From assembly GCA_013821985.1 (NCBI GenBank), contig PNJQ01000014.1, positions 1 to 56,799 of the forward strand: 56,799 bases of DNA, given 5' to 3'. A program made the translations under genes and the position numbers. This document shows positions 1 to 12,200 of the stretch, one piece after another (position 1 is the stretch's first letter; the number at the start of each line of letters is the position of its first letter). The notes under the pieces were generated by a model. The model was not told where the DNA came from, did not search any database, and was given only the letters and a program-made list of their open reading frames with translations. Source of the DNA: Opitutus sp. Lineage in GTDB: Bacteria; Verrucomicrobiota; Verrucomicrobiia; Opitutales; Opitutaceae.

Positions 1-237
1 CCCTCCCCGCACGAGTTCCGCGTTTTGCCTATTTTGCGGAACTGGCCGAGGCCAAGAAGCCCTTCGGCCGTCTTCGTGTTCCCGCTGTGACGTCCTATCA
101 CTTTCCCCCACACTTGCCGTGCGGCTCAGCACGAATCCGTTTATGATGGTCGCAACACTCACGGGAGAAGCTGGACTAAGAGGCTCAGCAAAATCGTTCT
201 TCGGGTCGCTATCCTTCATGGCGAGATCGGCGAAGTG
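1..237. other. Window edge, no certain gene
   Basis: This stretch lies downstream of the last gene of the minus-strand island operon. Two weak possibilities are visible. On the minus strand an open frame starts at an ATG at 219, 18 bases after the stop of the preceding gene, and stays open to the window edge (it begins MKDSDPKNDFAEPL). On the plus strand a frame open from base 3 stops at 146 and could be the 3' end of a gene from outside. Neither can be assigned a family, and at most one can be real. Confidence 0.3.
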
Positions 238-1227
238 TCACGGCTCCCGGGGATTTTCTTCCCAGCTTAAACCAGAGAGCAAGTTGCGCGTCGGATCCCA
301 TTCCATGTTTCGATCCAGCGACGTCGGATTCAGGTAGTAGGTAAAATAAATGATGCACGTCTTGGTATCACGAGCCTCGATGCCGATGTCGCCGACGATC
401 TTGCCGTAGTTTGCGGCAATAATTTGGCCGTTCTTTTCAACCGTGCGCACGCGGAAGAAATAACCTTTGTCTTTCGCGCTGCTATCAAAAGTCAGCGTTG
501 GATGCTCACCGCTTCGGGGATCGCGATTGATGAAGCGGATGAGGTGGGGTCGCGCATAGCCTGTTTCGGGGGCGCTTCGCTCCCAGCGGAAGGAGGAGTG
601 CTTGCCGTGTTCCGCCCAAGTCATGGACAAAAGACCATCTTTCGGCTGCGTGAACTCTAGCTCGACCTCGACAGCAAAATTGAACCAGTCACGGTAATCG
701 CGAGTAGCCTTAAACACAAAATCGGACGTCTTCCCTTTGCCCCAGGGTGCTACCCAATCACCGGCTTCTAGATCGTACCCGCAGGACTGACCGAGTGCGG
801 GGATTTCCAGCTTGCGCAGAGTCTTGGCGAGGAGCGGCACGGGCTTTCCAATGCGGCGCAGCGTGGTCGTGTAGGTTTGATCCCACGGCTTCCAATGGTT
901 GAGCGGATCTATCTCGTAAAACTTCGGGATCGGAGCCCATCCCTGATAATAACCTTCGTGGGTAATCTCGTTGCTTACCCCCGTCGGACCGGCGCCGCCT
1001 TCTCCGGTAAAACGTCCGTCCGCGTCAGTTTGCCCGCGCACGAAGACGTCGTCGGAGGTTAGGCGATTCTTGAAGCCCAACGATACTTGCGCCCCCGGCA
1101 GCGGTCGCTGCGCTTCGTCGAGCACGCGCACCGTGACCTTGGCCAGCGGCAGTTCAAACTGCGTCTTCACGGCGGCGACACCCAGCAACGCGCCCAAGCA
1201 AATTAGGCTTTTTGTCTTCATGGTCAT
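238..1227 (-). CDS. Secreted carboxypeptidase-regulatory-like protein, paralogue of the 2161-3246 gene
   Basis: A 329-residue protein. A signal-peptide-like segment (MKTKSLICLGALLGVAAV) is followed by a carboxypeptidase-regulatory-like Ig fold (VTVRVLDEAQRPLPGAQVSL, then a TDADGRF turn) and a C-terminal beta-rich region with no family I recognise. The C-terminal half resembles the 2161-3246 product: both have APE(T/S)GY, a FFVR or FFRVR strand, and end NP...RN(M/L)E(W/F)DP, so they are paralogues. The ATG at 1227 overlaps the stop of the upstream hydrolase remnant by four bases (ATGA); a second ATG lies two codons later. The same overlap links the other genes of the run, so translation is probably coupled. 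Its place after a hydrolase tip suggests a partner, chaperone or immunity role, which is inference. Confidence 0.75.
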   Translation of the reverse strand: MTMKTKSLICLGALLGVAAVKTQFELPLAKVTVRVLDEAQRPLPGAQVSLGFKNRLTSDDVFVRGQTDADGRFTGEGGAGPTGVSNEITHEGYYQGWAPIPKFYEIDPLNHWKPWDQTYTTTLRRIGKPVPLLAKTLRKLEIPALGQSCGYDLEAGDWVAPWGKGKTSDFVFKATRDYRDWFNFAVEVELEFTQPKDGLLSMTWAEHGKHSSFRWERSAPETGYARPHLIRFINRDPRSGEHPTLTFDSSAKDKGYFFRVRTVEKNGQIIAANYGKIVGDIGIEARDTKTCIIYFTYYLNPTSLDRNMEWDPTRNLLSGLSWEENPREP

Positions 1228-2160
1228 GGTTGTTGCGAGACCGAGACCAGCGCGTCCCAAAATCTCGATTGATACAGATAAGCTACTTCGCGCATATCGC
1301 TATGTCGCCATTCGCGCACGCCGTTAATTGAGGAGCGTGGCCAGCCGGGGCCGGCATATTCATCGGGCATATCATACTGCTTACTCAGCGGCAAAGTAGA
1401 GGTGTTTAACTGATGCGACCCCGCCGCCCAACTCTGAGCCGGGATCGCTTCGGCCAGGAGTTGCGCGTGATTGGCCGAGGTCTTCGCGCCCGCCAAGGCG
1501 CTGCCAGAGGTCGCGTCATAGAGATCGTGAATCCAGCTTGGGGCGTAATTCACGGGCGAGACGTCGGAGACGGGATTTTCCTGCTGCTCCTGATTTCTAA
1601 CCACGCCCCAGCCGGGCTCGAACACGGGATGTCGCCGCAGGACGCTGTCGCTGACGTTACCGATCTCCGCCGAGGTTTTGATTTTGCGCCCGATGTAGTC
1701 GAACGAATTGACCCATTTCCAATGGGGCGGGCCGTCGATCCTGACGGGGTCTTTCAGATTCATGCCCCAGCCCATGTAGGTGCCGACGGTGTGAAACGAG
1801 CCGAGTAAAGGCAGGTAATAATCCTGCCGGTTGCCCTTGGCCTTTTCTTGGTAAACCCAGACGTAGGCGGTGAAGGCTGCGCCGTTCATCAACCACGGCG
1901 GCGGCACCGAGCGAGGTCGAGGGGACTTCGCCCTCGTAGGAGCCGAGCACGTCTTCGGTGCTGGAGTAGAAGTTGTGGATTTTGGGCACCGCTTCGATGA
2001 ACCGGTTGCGCCAAGTGAGGTTTTGGCGGTTGTCGCCGGACACACCAGCAAAGCGTTCGTGCCAGCCGGGGGACTGCAGGCGCGGGTCGTAGTCGCGCCA
2101 AATGGACGTTGCAATGGAGCGTGGCTCTGACGCTTCGCATTCAACCGAGCATCGCGATCT
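1224..2160 (-). pseudogene. Start-less, frameshifted remnant of an alpha/beta hydrolase C-terminus
   Basis: Directly after the stop of the 2161-3246 gene, in the same frame, coding-like sequence continues with no good start codon. It reads RDYDPRLQSPGWHERF, then GDNRQNLTWRNRF and AVPKIHNFYSSTEDVLG, until about 1900. Coherent sequence then resumes in the next frame (VYQEKAKGNRQDYYLPLLGS, GTYMGWGMNLKDP), ending REWRHSDMREVAYLYQSRFW. The frame change falls in the GGCGGCGGC run at 1897-1905 and fits one extra base. NFYSSTEDVLG matches NFFLPADSAL in the giant protein, and RHSDM matches its terminal VHSAEF, so this is the tip of a second hydrolase. The HGW oxyanion segment and the nucleophile-serine elbow are absent. 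It is either dead or an orphan cassette that would need recombination onto a full-length gene. Confidence 0.7.
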
Positions 2161-3246
2161 TCACGGCTTCGGCGTGTTCGGCTTCGGATCAAATTCGAGG
2201 TTGCGACTGCCCGGCTTCGGATTGAGGAAGCTTTCCAACACAATGAAGTGATCGCCACCGGCAATCATCTCTACGTTGATTCGCGCAAAACGGTTGTCAG
2301 CGAGGCGAACGAAAAACTGTTTGGCCATATTCTGGCGCCAGCGCTCGGCCGTTGCGGCCTGCGCAAGTTCGGCCGTCGCCGAGTAACCACTTTCTGGTGC
2401 TTCAAAGTCGAACTGCCCGGTGCGCTCAACCAATCCGCCTCCAATAATCGACAGCTGACATCGCCAGTCGTAATGCTGCCCTTTGTTCGGATTCAGACCT
2501 TTGTTTTGCGTCCACACCTCAACGCGGAGTTGCCCTTTACCTGCTGGTACAACTTGACCCGTGCCGAGGTCGATCTCGGTCGGCGTGCCGTCCTTGGGCA
2601 CAATGATCGAACGTTGCGCGACGTGAACCAGCGGGACCGCTTCACCCATTTTGCGAAGCACGAAGATTGCGGGTCTGTCTTCTGTCGGTATCGGCACGTC
2701 GGTGTCGCCAAGATTTTCGTGGTTCCGGAAGTGGCCGTATGAACCACGTTTCCCGTCGCTTTCGGGTACGCGATAATAGCCCTTTTTAGATACCTCAACA
2801 TAAATCCCCATACCGCGACCGCTGATGACGAACCGCCCATCTTGATCGCTCTCCGTTTCCCCGCGCGTGCCTGAGCCGTTCGGATTGGGATTGTTTGTCA
2901 AAGAGAAGCGCGCCATCGCCCCAGACACCGGAGCATTTCGCTCATCAACTACTCTGCCAAAGAAGACCAATGACCGCTGGAAGATTGGAGCAAGCCTATC
3001 GAGATAGCGCTTGTCGCTCTCCGCATCTTGAGGCTTCACGCCAACGGGCGGAGCTGATGGGACGGGCGAAGATCCGACTGTGGATGAGTTTTGAGGCGGT
3101 TCGGTCGCTGGCGCGCCTTGAGGAGCGGTCGCGGTCGGTGTCGACGGCGCCGAATTCGCGGTTTCAGGCCGTGTCCGGCGCAAGAGGAACCAAGTCACGC
3201 CAAACGCGACCAGCAACACGACAAGGAAGAAAAATCGATTTCTCAT
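2161..3246 (-). CDS. Membrane-anchored carboxypeptidase-regulatory-like protein
   Basis: A 361-residue protein. Residues 1-22 (MRNRFFFLVVLLVAFGVTWF) form a single N-terminal membrane segment followed by RR. A Pro/Ser/Thr-rich linker of about 50 residues comes next, then a carboxypeptidase-regulatory-like Ig fold (VFFGRVVDERNAPVSGA, ESDQDGRFVISG, KKGYYRVPES) and a C-terminal beta domain shared with the 238-1227 product. The topology implies an anchored periplasmic or surface protein. Its ATG at 3246 overlaps the stop of the 3170-residue hydrolase giant by four bases, so the two are probably made together. The job is not known; a folding, tethering or protective partner of the hydrolase is plausible. 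No peptidase catalytic residues are seen. Confidence 0.8.
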   Translation of the reverse strand: MRNRFFFLVVLLVAFGVTWFLLRRTRPETANSAPSTPTATAPQGAPATEPPQNSSTVGSSPVPSAPPVGVKPQDAESDKRYLDRLAPIFQRSLVFFGRVVDERNAPVSGAMARFSLTNNPNPNGSGTRGETESDQDGRFVISGRGMGIYVEVSKKGYYRVPESDGKRGSYGHFRNHENLGDTDVPIPTEDRPAIFVLRKMGEAVPLVHVAQRSIIVPKDGTPTEIDLGTGQVVPAGKGQLRVEVWTQNKGLNPNKGQHYDWRCQLSIIGGGLVERTGQFDFEAPESGYSATAELAQAATAERWRQNMAKQFFVRLADNRFARINVEMIAGGDHFIVLESFLNPKPGSRNLEFDPKPNTPKP

Positions 3247-6200
3247 AGCTGAACAGCAATACCAAGCTTAAGCAGTAGCGTGCCGTAAAAATCGCGAGTC
3301 TGATGTATCGTGAAAAGGAACTCCGCACTATGCACGGAATCAAAGCCGTAGGCCGTCATGTCCACCCAGTCATCAATCGCGCCGCGCGTGCGACCGTCGG
3401 CACCCACTGTCAGGCTCGGCGCTTGAACAGCAAATCCCATTGCCTCGTCGGGAGACGCGAGGATTCGCTCACCCGCGACGCGGACGACACGTAGCTTTTG
3501 ACCCGCACTGGCTGTTCGTTGGTAGCGATAACCAGCAGTTTCCAAACTGCCCTCCGCCCATTGATGGGGCTTCGCGCCCAAGAGCGGGAAACGGCCGCCA
3601 GACGGCGAATCATTGTTCAGTTCCCACGCAGACAGCGCGCTGTCGGCAGGCAGAAAAAAGTTAACCAAATTACCAGAAACATTCGCGAGGCGGCCCTGAT
3701 AGCTGAGGGCCACGGTCGCGGAGTCGGGATCATCGTTGGGCGTGACGTAGCCCCAACTTGTCTGCACCACGTTGCCCGAAGTGTCGTAGCAAATGGCAGG
3801 AACAGCAGCATTCAACAACGCATAATTGGCAACCGATGCTCCCTTTTCCAGTGCTGAACCAACCACGACATTGCCCATGCTGTGCGCAACGAGGTTAACC
3901 GTGTAGGCGCTCGGAATCGTATCGAGATATTGCTTCAAGCTCACTCCGCACTTCAACGCGCGATACTCGCTGTCATTGTAAGACGTAGGTAGTTCCAGCC
4001 CTTGGTGGTAAAACGTCGGCCAGCGGAACGCCGCGAAGCGTCCTTTATAGCCGAGGTGCCACATCCGTTTAAACATTGTTTCGGCATACATCGTCGATCG
4101 CTCATAGGTCTGATTCCAACCGTGAACGGAGACAATGTAGGTCGCGCTTTCACCGGGAGCAGGTTCGAAAGGAAAACCGTTCGGGTCGGGCGTCCATCCC
4201 ATCGCCGGGGTTGGAACCGGATCGCTGCCAACGTGATTGTAGGGAAACGGGAAGTTTTCCGCTCCGTCGGCTGTTGCCTTCACGCGCTCATACATCGCCT
4301 TGATATTCCTCAGGTCGATCCACACGCCAGGCCCTTCGCCAATCACCGTGCCATCCGCTTTGTGGAGCGTAATCACGAGTTGTCCCGTACCTACTGTGCA
4401 GCCCTCGAAGAGCAGATTGCCGTAAGGCTGCGAAGAGCTGAGACCCACGTCCTGCCAATACTGCGTCGGGATGATGTAGCTCGTTGTGCCCTGCACCAAG
4501 CCGGGGCCCCGTAACGGCATATGCTGGCGGGCCACAGTAACGTCAGTTAGATATTCTGAGCCACCGTTGGGCGAAAGATTGCGCCATACTTTCAGCGATG
4601 GCGAACCGGTCGTGTCCTTCCATTTCAGGCCAACCTGGATATGGCCCTGAAGAACTGCGTCCTGAAGGCCGCCAATATAGATTTTTAGTCGAGAGAAGTC
4701 TTCTAGGTCCCGGATGCCATCGCTTTTTTCGTCTGTATAGTCGGCACTAGAAACCGGAGCGTTTTCCGAATCGTCTGGGTCGTCGTCGTCCACATCATCA
4801 TCATCATTGATCCAGAAACGATACGCCATCGCCGCTGAAGTAGTATCGCCGTTGATATCCACGACGCCGTCGCGGTTCGAGTCCACCGCTAACATTGGCA
4901 GCAAGCTGGGCTTCAGGATCACCGGGCGATTATTGCCATCTGAGCGAAAGCTACCCGCAATCAGTCCGGCGTCATTGACAGAATACCCCTGAAATGACTG
5001 TGCAACATCCAGATCGAGAATCTTCGTGCGAAGATTGATGAACTGCCAGGTACCCGAGGCGTCTTGTCGCCAAATGACGGGAACGGACGAAATCTGGCCG
5101 AGCGCCTCATGTGAGGCTGATATTCTGAAGGGGTACACAAAACCATTCAATCCTCCCATCGAGAGCTGAACAGGAGAATTTCCGCCCACCTTCACTGCTG
5201 GTCCAGAAGAGGTACTTCCAAGGAGAACACCGTCATTGCTAATCGCGGCCGGGACGAAGTCGCTGAGAGTCGTAACTGCTCCGCTTTGTTCCCAAATTAT
5301 TCCCGCCCATTCTCCTGAGCTCGTGTGATTCACCCTTCCGACAACTACGCCGTCATTCGATATTCCGTATGCCTCGGGCCATCTATAACCCGATGGGGCT
5401 GATAAGTATTGAACATTGCGACTGTAGCGAAATGCCCCGGTAGTTGCGCCGTAAGACTCTCCCGCGATTTCGCCTGACGTATTAATCGCGTTCGCAAAAC
5501 CAGTTATGTTTCCAAGCAGAGGTCCGGGAGTCTCGCCCGGCATCCAACGAAGTGGATACCAGGTGTTATAAGATCCCACAATCACTCCCGAATCGTTAAT
5601 CGCGTGGGCATACAAGTCTCCGGGAGAGGCAGTAGTCTGGAAAGTTAAATCGTCAAGTCGCCATCTCACTAATTGATCTGTTGCTGTACCATACGTGTAG
5701 CCCGACACGAACCCCGAACTGCTCACGTCCGTTGCTTCAGCTCCGCTAGCACCAGCGGGCAGCGGCAATCGGATTGGCACGTAGAATATCTCGGTGTTCA
5801 CGTTCGCGACCACCGGGTCGGACCCCAAATTTGCCTCGATCACATCTGGCAATCCATCCGCATCGGAGTCGCGGTTATTAGGGTTCGTATTTAGCTCACG
5901 TTCATTCCGATCCGAGAGGCCGTCGCCGTCAGAATCGATGTCCCCGGGGTTTTGACCGCCTTTGAATTGTTCCCCGACAGTTTGAGTCTGTCCCGGCAGC
6001 TGCGAAAATTGAGTTAATGCCAAGGAACCGATATTATAGATTTCCCAAGAATCCAATAGCCCGTCGTTGTCTGAATCATACATACCATAGCGTGAAACTG
6101 CTGCTCCTTCAATTTGAGTCCTCTCAGCCACGGAAAGGGCCCGATTGTAGATCAGGACTTCCGCTACAGATGCTGTGACACCATTGCTCCCCCCATAGGC

Positions 6201-9200
6201 GCCCAACCCGAACTGAGCCAAAGGCCCGCTCATAAGTGCAGCGACTGAAGAAGTACCCTCCAATGCGCCATTCACAAACGCCGATTGGCTGTTTCCCGAT
6301 TTTACGAAAACGAGAGTCTGCGGGTTGAGGGCGGCTATGTGGCTAATAGGGGAAGCTTGGCCTTGAAGCACCCCACCCGAGTCACGCCAGGACAGAGCAT
6401 AACGGTTGGTTGCCGAACCTGCCTGAGCGACCGAGAAGCCATGCTGACCCGCCGCGTCAAATTCGAGCAGGTTGGCATTCTCAACTTGCATTTGGGCTGA
6501 CTGCAACACGACCACAACCGTCATATCGCTGCTACCAGCGAGCAGATCGATAGTAGCGCCCTGTAGCCGATTCGCGCTACCAAAGTCAACCACGGGTCGT
6601 TCCCCCAGGCCATTGCCGCTCCAGATAGGTTTCTTTGCGGCATTTTGCTGCTGAAGGTGAAATTCGTTCCCTGAAATATCCTGCCAGACACTCACATAGT
6701 TGTCCGCGTCTTTTATGATTCCCCGATCGGCGCGATACCATGCCCGCAACCCGGTCGCAATGACAGGAGCGGGGTTGATCGTGAATGATCCGGTCGCAGT
6801 GACCGCGTAATCCAACGTGACATCCGTTCCGCTCGCATTGCGGAATGTAGCGGTCGCGAGATTCGTATAATCGCCGACCTCAGTACTAGCGGTCGGTGCA
6901 AACACAAAGGAAACCGAGTCCCCACCCGCTAGCGTACCGGACGTCACCGAAGCTTGCGCGCCGGAAGCAACCGTCGAGCCGTCGTAGTTCTTGGATCCGT
7001 TGAGTGTGATCGTCACTGGACGCGGAGAAAGAGTGATCGAAGCCGTCCCCGTCACGGCGTTGTAGTCCGCAGTTGCAGCCTTTGTACCAGTAACCACTGC
7101 GGTGCCTGCGCCGCTGGTCGCCGTGAAGGTGGCGCCCATAACCGAGCCGCCATTCGAACTTGAGAAAACGACGCTGCCGGCCCCTGAGCCACCGGCGGAG
7201 TTGAGAGCACTAGTGTTTCCGTAAACCACCGTTGACGGAGTCGCCGACACGCTCAAGGGCGCTTGATTAATCCGAACAAAGGTCACGCGAACCGTCGGAC
7301 TAATTGCCGCATTGAAATTGCCGTCCGTCGCCTTCGTCGCCCGAACGTCTACCCAGCCAGTGCCGGTATTAACAGTGAGATTCGCGCCAGTCAAAATAGC
7401 GGCACCAGCAGCCGATTGAGCCACTATCTCGTATCCGACGACGCCCCCGCCCGAACCGCCAGAACTCGAGAGAATCTGCGTGGTATTGAAGTCCTGCAAA
7501 CCGAAAGCGACAACTGCCAAGGGTTGCTGATTCACCGGCAGGATTGCCAAGGTGGCGTTGACGAATACGAATTGATAATTTGTTGCCGCGAGGCTTCCTG
7601 ACGCGATGACGATCGGATAAGATCCGACGGCGGACCCAGACGTAGCCGAAGTCGTGATAGTCGGCACGCCGCTAAGCACCGCCGAAGTGTCGGCATTCAC
7701 GAAGCCGGTTGCAGTGAAGCTGAAAGATGGGTTTGCCGTTCCGTAGCTACGCGATGCATTATCCGCGGCAATTGTGAGCGTCGCCTTGTTTACCGTCAGC
7801 GTGCCGTCTACGAAAACGAACTGGTAATTATCCGCGGTCAACGTCCCCGCGGCTGCGGTAATTGCATACGTACCAACAGACGCCCCGGGTGTCGCGGACG
7901 AGCTCAGGACAGGAACTCCGCTCAGGACAGCCGCCGAGTCTCCATTTAGAAAGCCGCTTGGAGTGTAGCTAAAACTGGGATTCGCGGTGCCATAATTCCG
8001 CAACGCATTGTTCGCCGTGATTGTCAGCGTCGCCTTGCTGATGGTCAGTGTGCCATCCACGAATGCGAACTGGTAATTGGCGGCGGCGAGGGTGCCGGTC
8101 CCAGCAGTAATCGGATACGTGCCGACGGGCGATTCTGTTGTCGCCGTGGTCGCAAGGCTCGGGGCTCCGCTCAGCACGGAAGACGTGTCGCCGTTTAGAA
8201 AACCTGTGGTCGTATAGCTGAATCCGGGATTCGCTGCCCCATAGGTCCAACTCTTATTGTCGGCAGTGACCGTTAACGTCGCTTTGTTCACCGTAAGCGT
8301 GCCGTTTACGAACGCGAACTGGTAATTCGTGGCAGACAGCGTGCCCGTCGCCGGAGTGATAGCGTAGGAGCCGACCACCGAACTCACTCCAGCAGTTGTA
8401 GTAAGGGCTGGTGCACCGGTGAGTACCGCGCTGCTCTCTCCATTCGCATAACCGGTGACCACGTAGGTGAAGGCGGGGTTAGCCGCACCGTAGGCTCGGT
8501 TTTTATCTTCAGCAGTGATCGTCAACGTCGCTTTGTTCACGGTCAGCGTGCCGTTCACAAAGGTGAATTGATAGTTAGTCGCCGCTAGCGTGCCCGCCGC
8601 TGCGGTGATCGCATAGGTGCCGACCGCCGACGTCGTGTCGGCGCTCGTCGAAAGGCCTGGTGAACCCCCCAACACAGTCGCAGTCTCCCCGTTAACGTAA
8701 CCCGAAACGGTATAGGTAAAGGCGGGGTTCACTGCACCATAGGCGCGGGCCTTATTCTCGGCCGTTACCGTCAATGTCGCTTTGCCAACGGTGAGTGTGC
8801 CATTCACGAAGGTGAACTGATAGTTTGCAGCCGCCAGCGTGCCCGCCGCTGCGGTGATAGCATACATTCCCGCCGGGGATGACGCGCTAGCAGGTGTCGT
8901 AAGACTTGGCGCGCCCGTGAGCACAGCAATTGTTTCGCTGTTCACAAAGCCGATGGCCGTGTAACCGAACGTCGGGTTCGAAGCTCCGTAGCTCCGCGAT
9001 GCATCGTTGGCCGTAATTGTCAGCGTCGCCTTGGTTACGGTCAGTGTCCCGTTCACAAAGGTAAACTGGTAGTTCGTAGCCGCGAGCGTGCCGATTGTCG
9101 CGTTGATCGCATACGAACCAGCCGGCGAAGACACATCAGCTGTCGTGGTCAGGCTCGGAGCACCAGTGAGCACCGCCGCGGTTTCGCCGTTCACGAAGCC

Positions 9201-12200
9201 AGCCGTTGTAAAGCTGAATCCGGGATTGGCAGCACCGTAGGTGCGTGAGGCATTGTTGGCCGTGATCGTGAGCGTGGCCTTGGTAACGGTCAGCGTCCCG
9301 TTCACAAAGGTAAACTGGTAGTTCGAAGCGGCGAGCGTCCCGATGGCGGCAGTAATTGCGTAGGTGCCGACCGTCGACGTTGCTGCGGCGGGCGTCGTGA
9401 GGCTCGGAGTGCCAGATAGAACCGCGGAACCTTCGCCATTAACGTACCCCGTGATAGCATAAGTTAATGCCGGATTAACCGCACCATAAGTCCGATTCTT
9501 GTTGTCTGCAGTGACCGTCAACGTCGCCTTGTTGACCGTCAACGTGCCGTTCACGAACACAAACTGGTAATTTGCGGCAGTCAGCGTGCCCCCCGCGGCC
9601 GCGATAGCATACGCGCCAGCCGGGGATGACGCGCTAGCCGTTGTCGTAAGACTTGGCGCGCCCGTGAGCACAGCGGTTGTTTCACCGTTAACAAAGCCGC
9701 TTGCCGTGTAACTGAACGTCGGGTTCGACGCTCCGTAGCTCCGCGACGCATCGTTGGCCGTGATTGTGAGCGTCGCCTTGTTCACGGTCAGCATGCCGTT
9801 CACGAAAGTGAATTGATAATTGGTGGCTGAGAGCGTGCCTATGGTCGCGGTGATCGCGTAAGAACCCGCTGGCGACGACGCGTCAGCAGACGTGGTCAGG
9901 CTTGGAGTGCCGGAAATTACTTCTGCCGTTTCTCCGTTCACGAAGCCAGTCGTAGCGAAGGTAAAGCTTGGATTGGCAGCACCGTATGTCCGCGAAGCAT
10001 TGTTGGCGGTGATTGTGAGCGTAGCCTTGGTTACCGTGAGCGTGCCGTTCAGGAACGTGAACTGGTAATTTGTAGCCGCGAGCGTCCCGACAGCAGCAGT
10101 GATTCCATAGGTGCCGACCGTCGACGTTGCCACAGCAGCAGTCGTCAGGCTCGGAGCACCACTCAGCACAGTAGCCGTTTCTCCGTTCACGAAACCCGAC
10201 GGGCTATAGCCAAAAGTCGGATTCGCCGCGCCGTAGGTACGGGATGCGTTATTGGCAGTGATGTTCAGCGTCGCTTTGCTGATAACGTACGAACCGCCGT
10301 ACGTAATCGCGTAAGATCCGGTTCGACCTGACGGTGCACTCCCCGAGGAGATAGTCGCCGCAACTAGGCCTACGTAGGTGCCCGCGTTGGCACTGCTCGT
10401 CGCGGAAAACGCATATGAAATCGAATCTCCAGATGCAAGGGTGCCCGATGTGATGCTCGCGCTGGCCCCATTGGAAGCCGTATTGCCGTTGTAAGTTTTG
10501 GACCCAGCCAGTGTGACAGTAACCGGTCTGGGAGAAATAACGTACGACCCTTGGTAGGTGATCTGATACGACGAGGTTCGAGAGGTCGGTGTTGCTGCGT
10601 TGGAGATTCCGACAACTGCCAAGCCCGCATAAGAACCGGCCACAGGGCTTGGGGTCGGGCTAAAATTGTAAGCTATCGAGTCACCACTTGCGAGAGTCCC
10701 GCCCCCACTCGCAATTGCGGCCGCCGCCCCGGACGATGCCGCAGTTCCGTCGTAGACCTTTCCACCCGAAAGCACTATCGTGAGCGGTCGCGGAGTGACG
10801 TTTACCGAGAAGTCCGCCGACCACGACGAGTCGTTGTAGGTTTGGTCGGTCAATCGACGCGCCTTGATAACGACTGTGCCGACGCTTCGCGCGGTGATGA
10901 CACCCGATACTGGATCGATTGCCGCAGAAGCCGCAGTGGATCCGGTCCCCAACGCCCACTGAATCGCTCCCGTGCCATTTCCTCCAGTCGCAGTGCCGGT
11001 GTACGAGTTGCCATACACAAACGACGTTTCGGAGGTCACAGCAACAGCAGTCGTTTGTGCGATCTTTACTACATCGATGTCCGGCGTTTCCGCCTTGCTC
11101 CAGCCTTGGCCGGATTCCACGTAGGCGCCCGCATCCAGGTCCGTTGCGTGTACCCACACGTTCACGAAACCTGCCGTTGATCCTGCGGCGAATGGACCAA
11201 AATCGTAACTGGACGAAGCGCCGCTTGCCACGACATCGCTCATCACTGCTGCGGAACTGCCCACGGGAATGTGACGTTCGTAGAGCCGCGAAAGCCGGCC
11301 GTCAGGATCGCTGCCCGTAACGCGGATGTAGTAGTTTGTAAGTGCGGGTACTTGACCACGACCGTTCGCTACTGGTACGGCATTTTTCGATGCATCGAGA
11401 ATCTGCGCGCTGACGGAAGGAGAACGGTTAACCAGCGTCGTCCCCAACAATTCCCCCGGGACTGAAGGAAGTGAAGTATCAGCCGCGAATCCTCGGAACT
11501 GATAGCTCGTTCCTTCGGCGCCTGCCGTGAGGAGGTTGCCATCGCTCGTATTGGTGAATCCGTTGCCACCTCCGTTCCAAGCGAATGCCCCCCATGCGCC
11601 ACCGTTCGTTGACAAATTCATGCGCACATAGGCAAGGTTGCCGTTGACGTCATTCGCGGTGACTCGCGCAGTGAAATTGGTTCCCGAATTGACGAAAAGC
11701 GGCGGAGACGTGTGCCAACTCAAACTCGGAGCTGCATTGGCTGGCCGCACCGTGATCGCCACAGTCGAAGAATGAACGTTGGCACCCGTGGCATCCTGCA
11801 CCCAAGACCGCACATGCCACGTGCCTTCGATGTTGAAGGTGAAGTTGGCAGCGCGAGTAGAGTTCGCTGAAGTACCGACGGGACCACCCATGTAGGGCTC
11901 TCCGTAGGCAAACCCGCCCTGCCAATTCCAACTCCCGTCCGGACGCTGGATATCGAGGTGATGATGGGTGATATTACCATCTGGATCGGTTGCAGTGCTG
12001 GAAATCGACAGAGTTGTGTTGAAATCAACTGTCGACGTACCCGGAGCGTTAAGCGTGATGCTTGGCGTGGCGTTCGTAACGGAAAATGAACGAGAACCGA
12101 GCGAGGTTGTCTGCCCCTGATTGTCTACGGCTCGGACTTCCACGGTGTGTGTCCCTAGGCTGAAATTAGCGGTGACGTAGTAATGGAAACCCGAGGAATA

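Noticed and set aside
119..337. 72-codon plus-strand frame
   Set aside because: It runs into the antisense strand of the 238-1227 gene and has no recognisable features.
7539..10277. Regular repeats considered as a CRISPR array
   Set aside because: The period is about 249 bases, the repeats are coding and diverged throughout, and there are no short unique spacers or cas genes.
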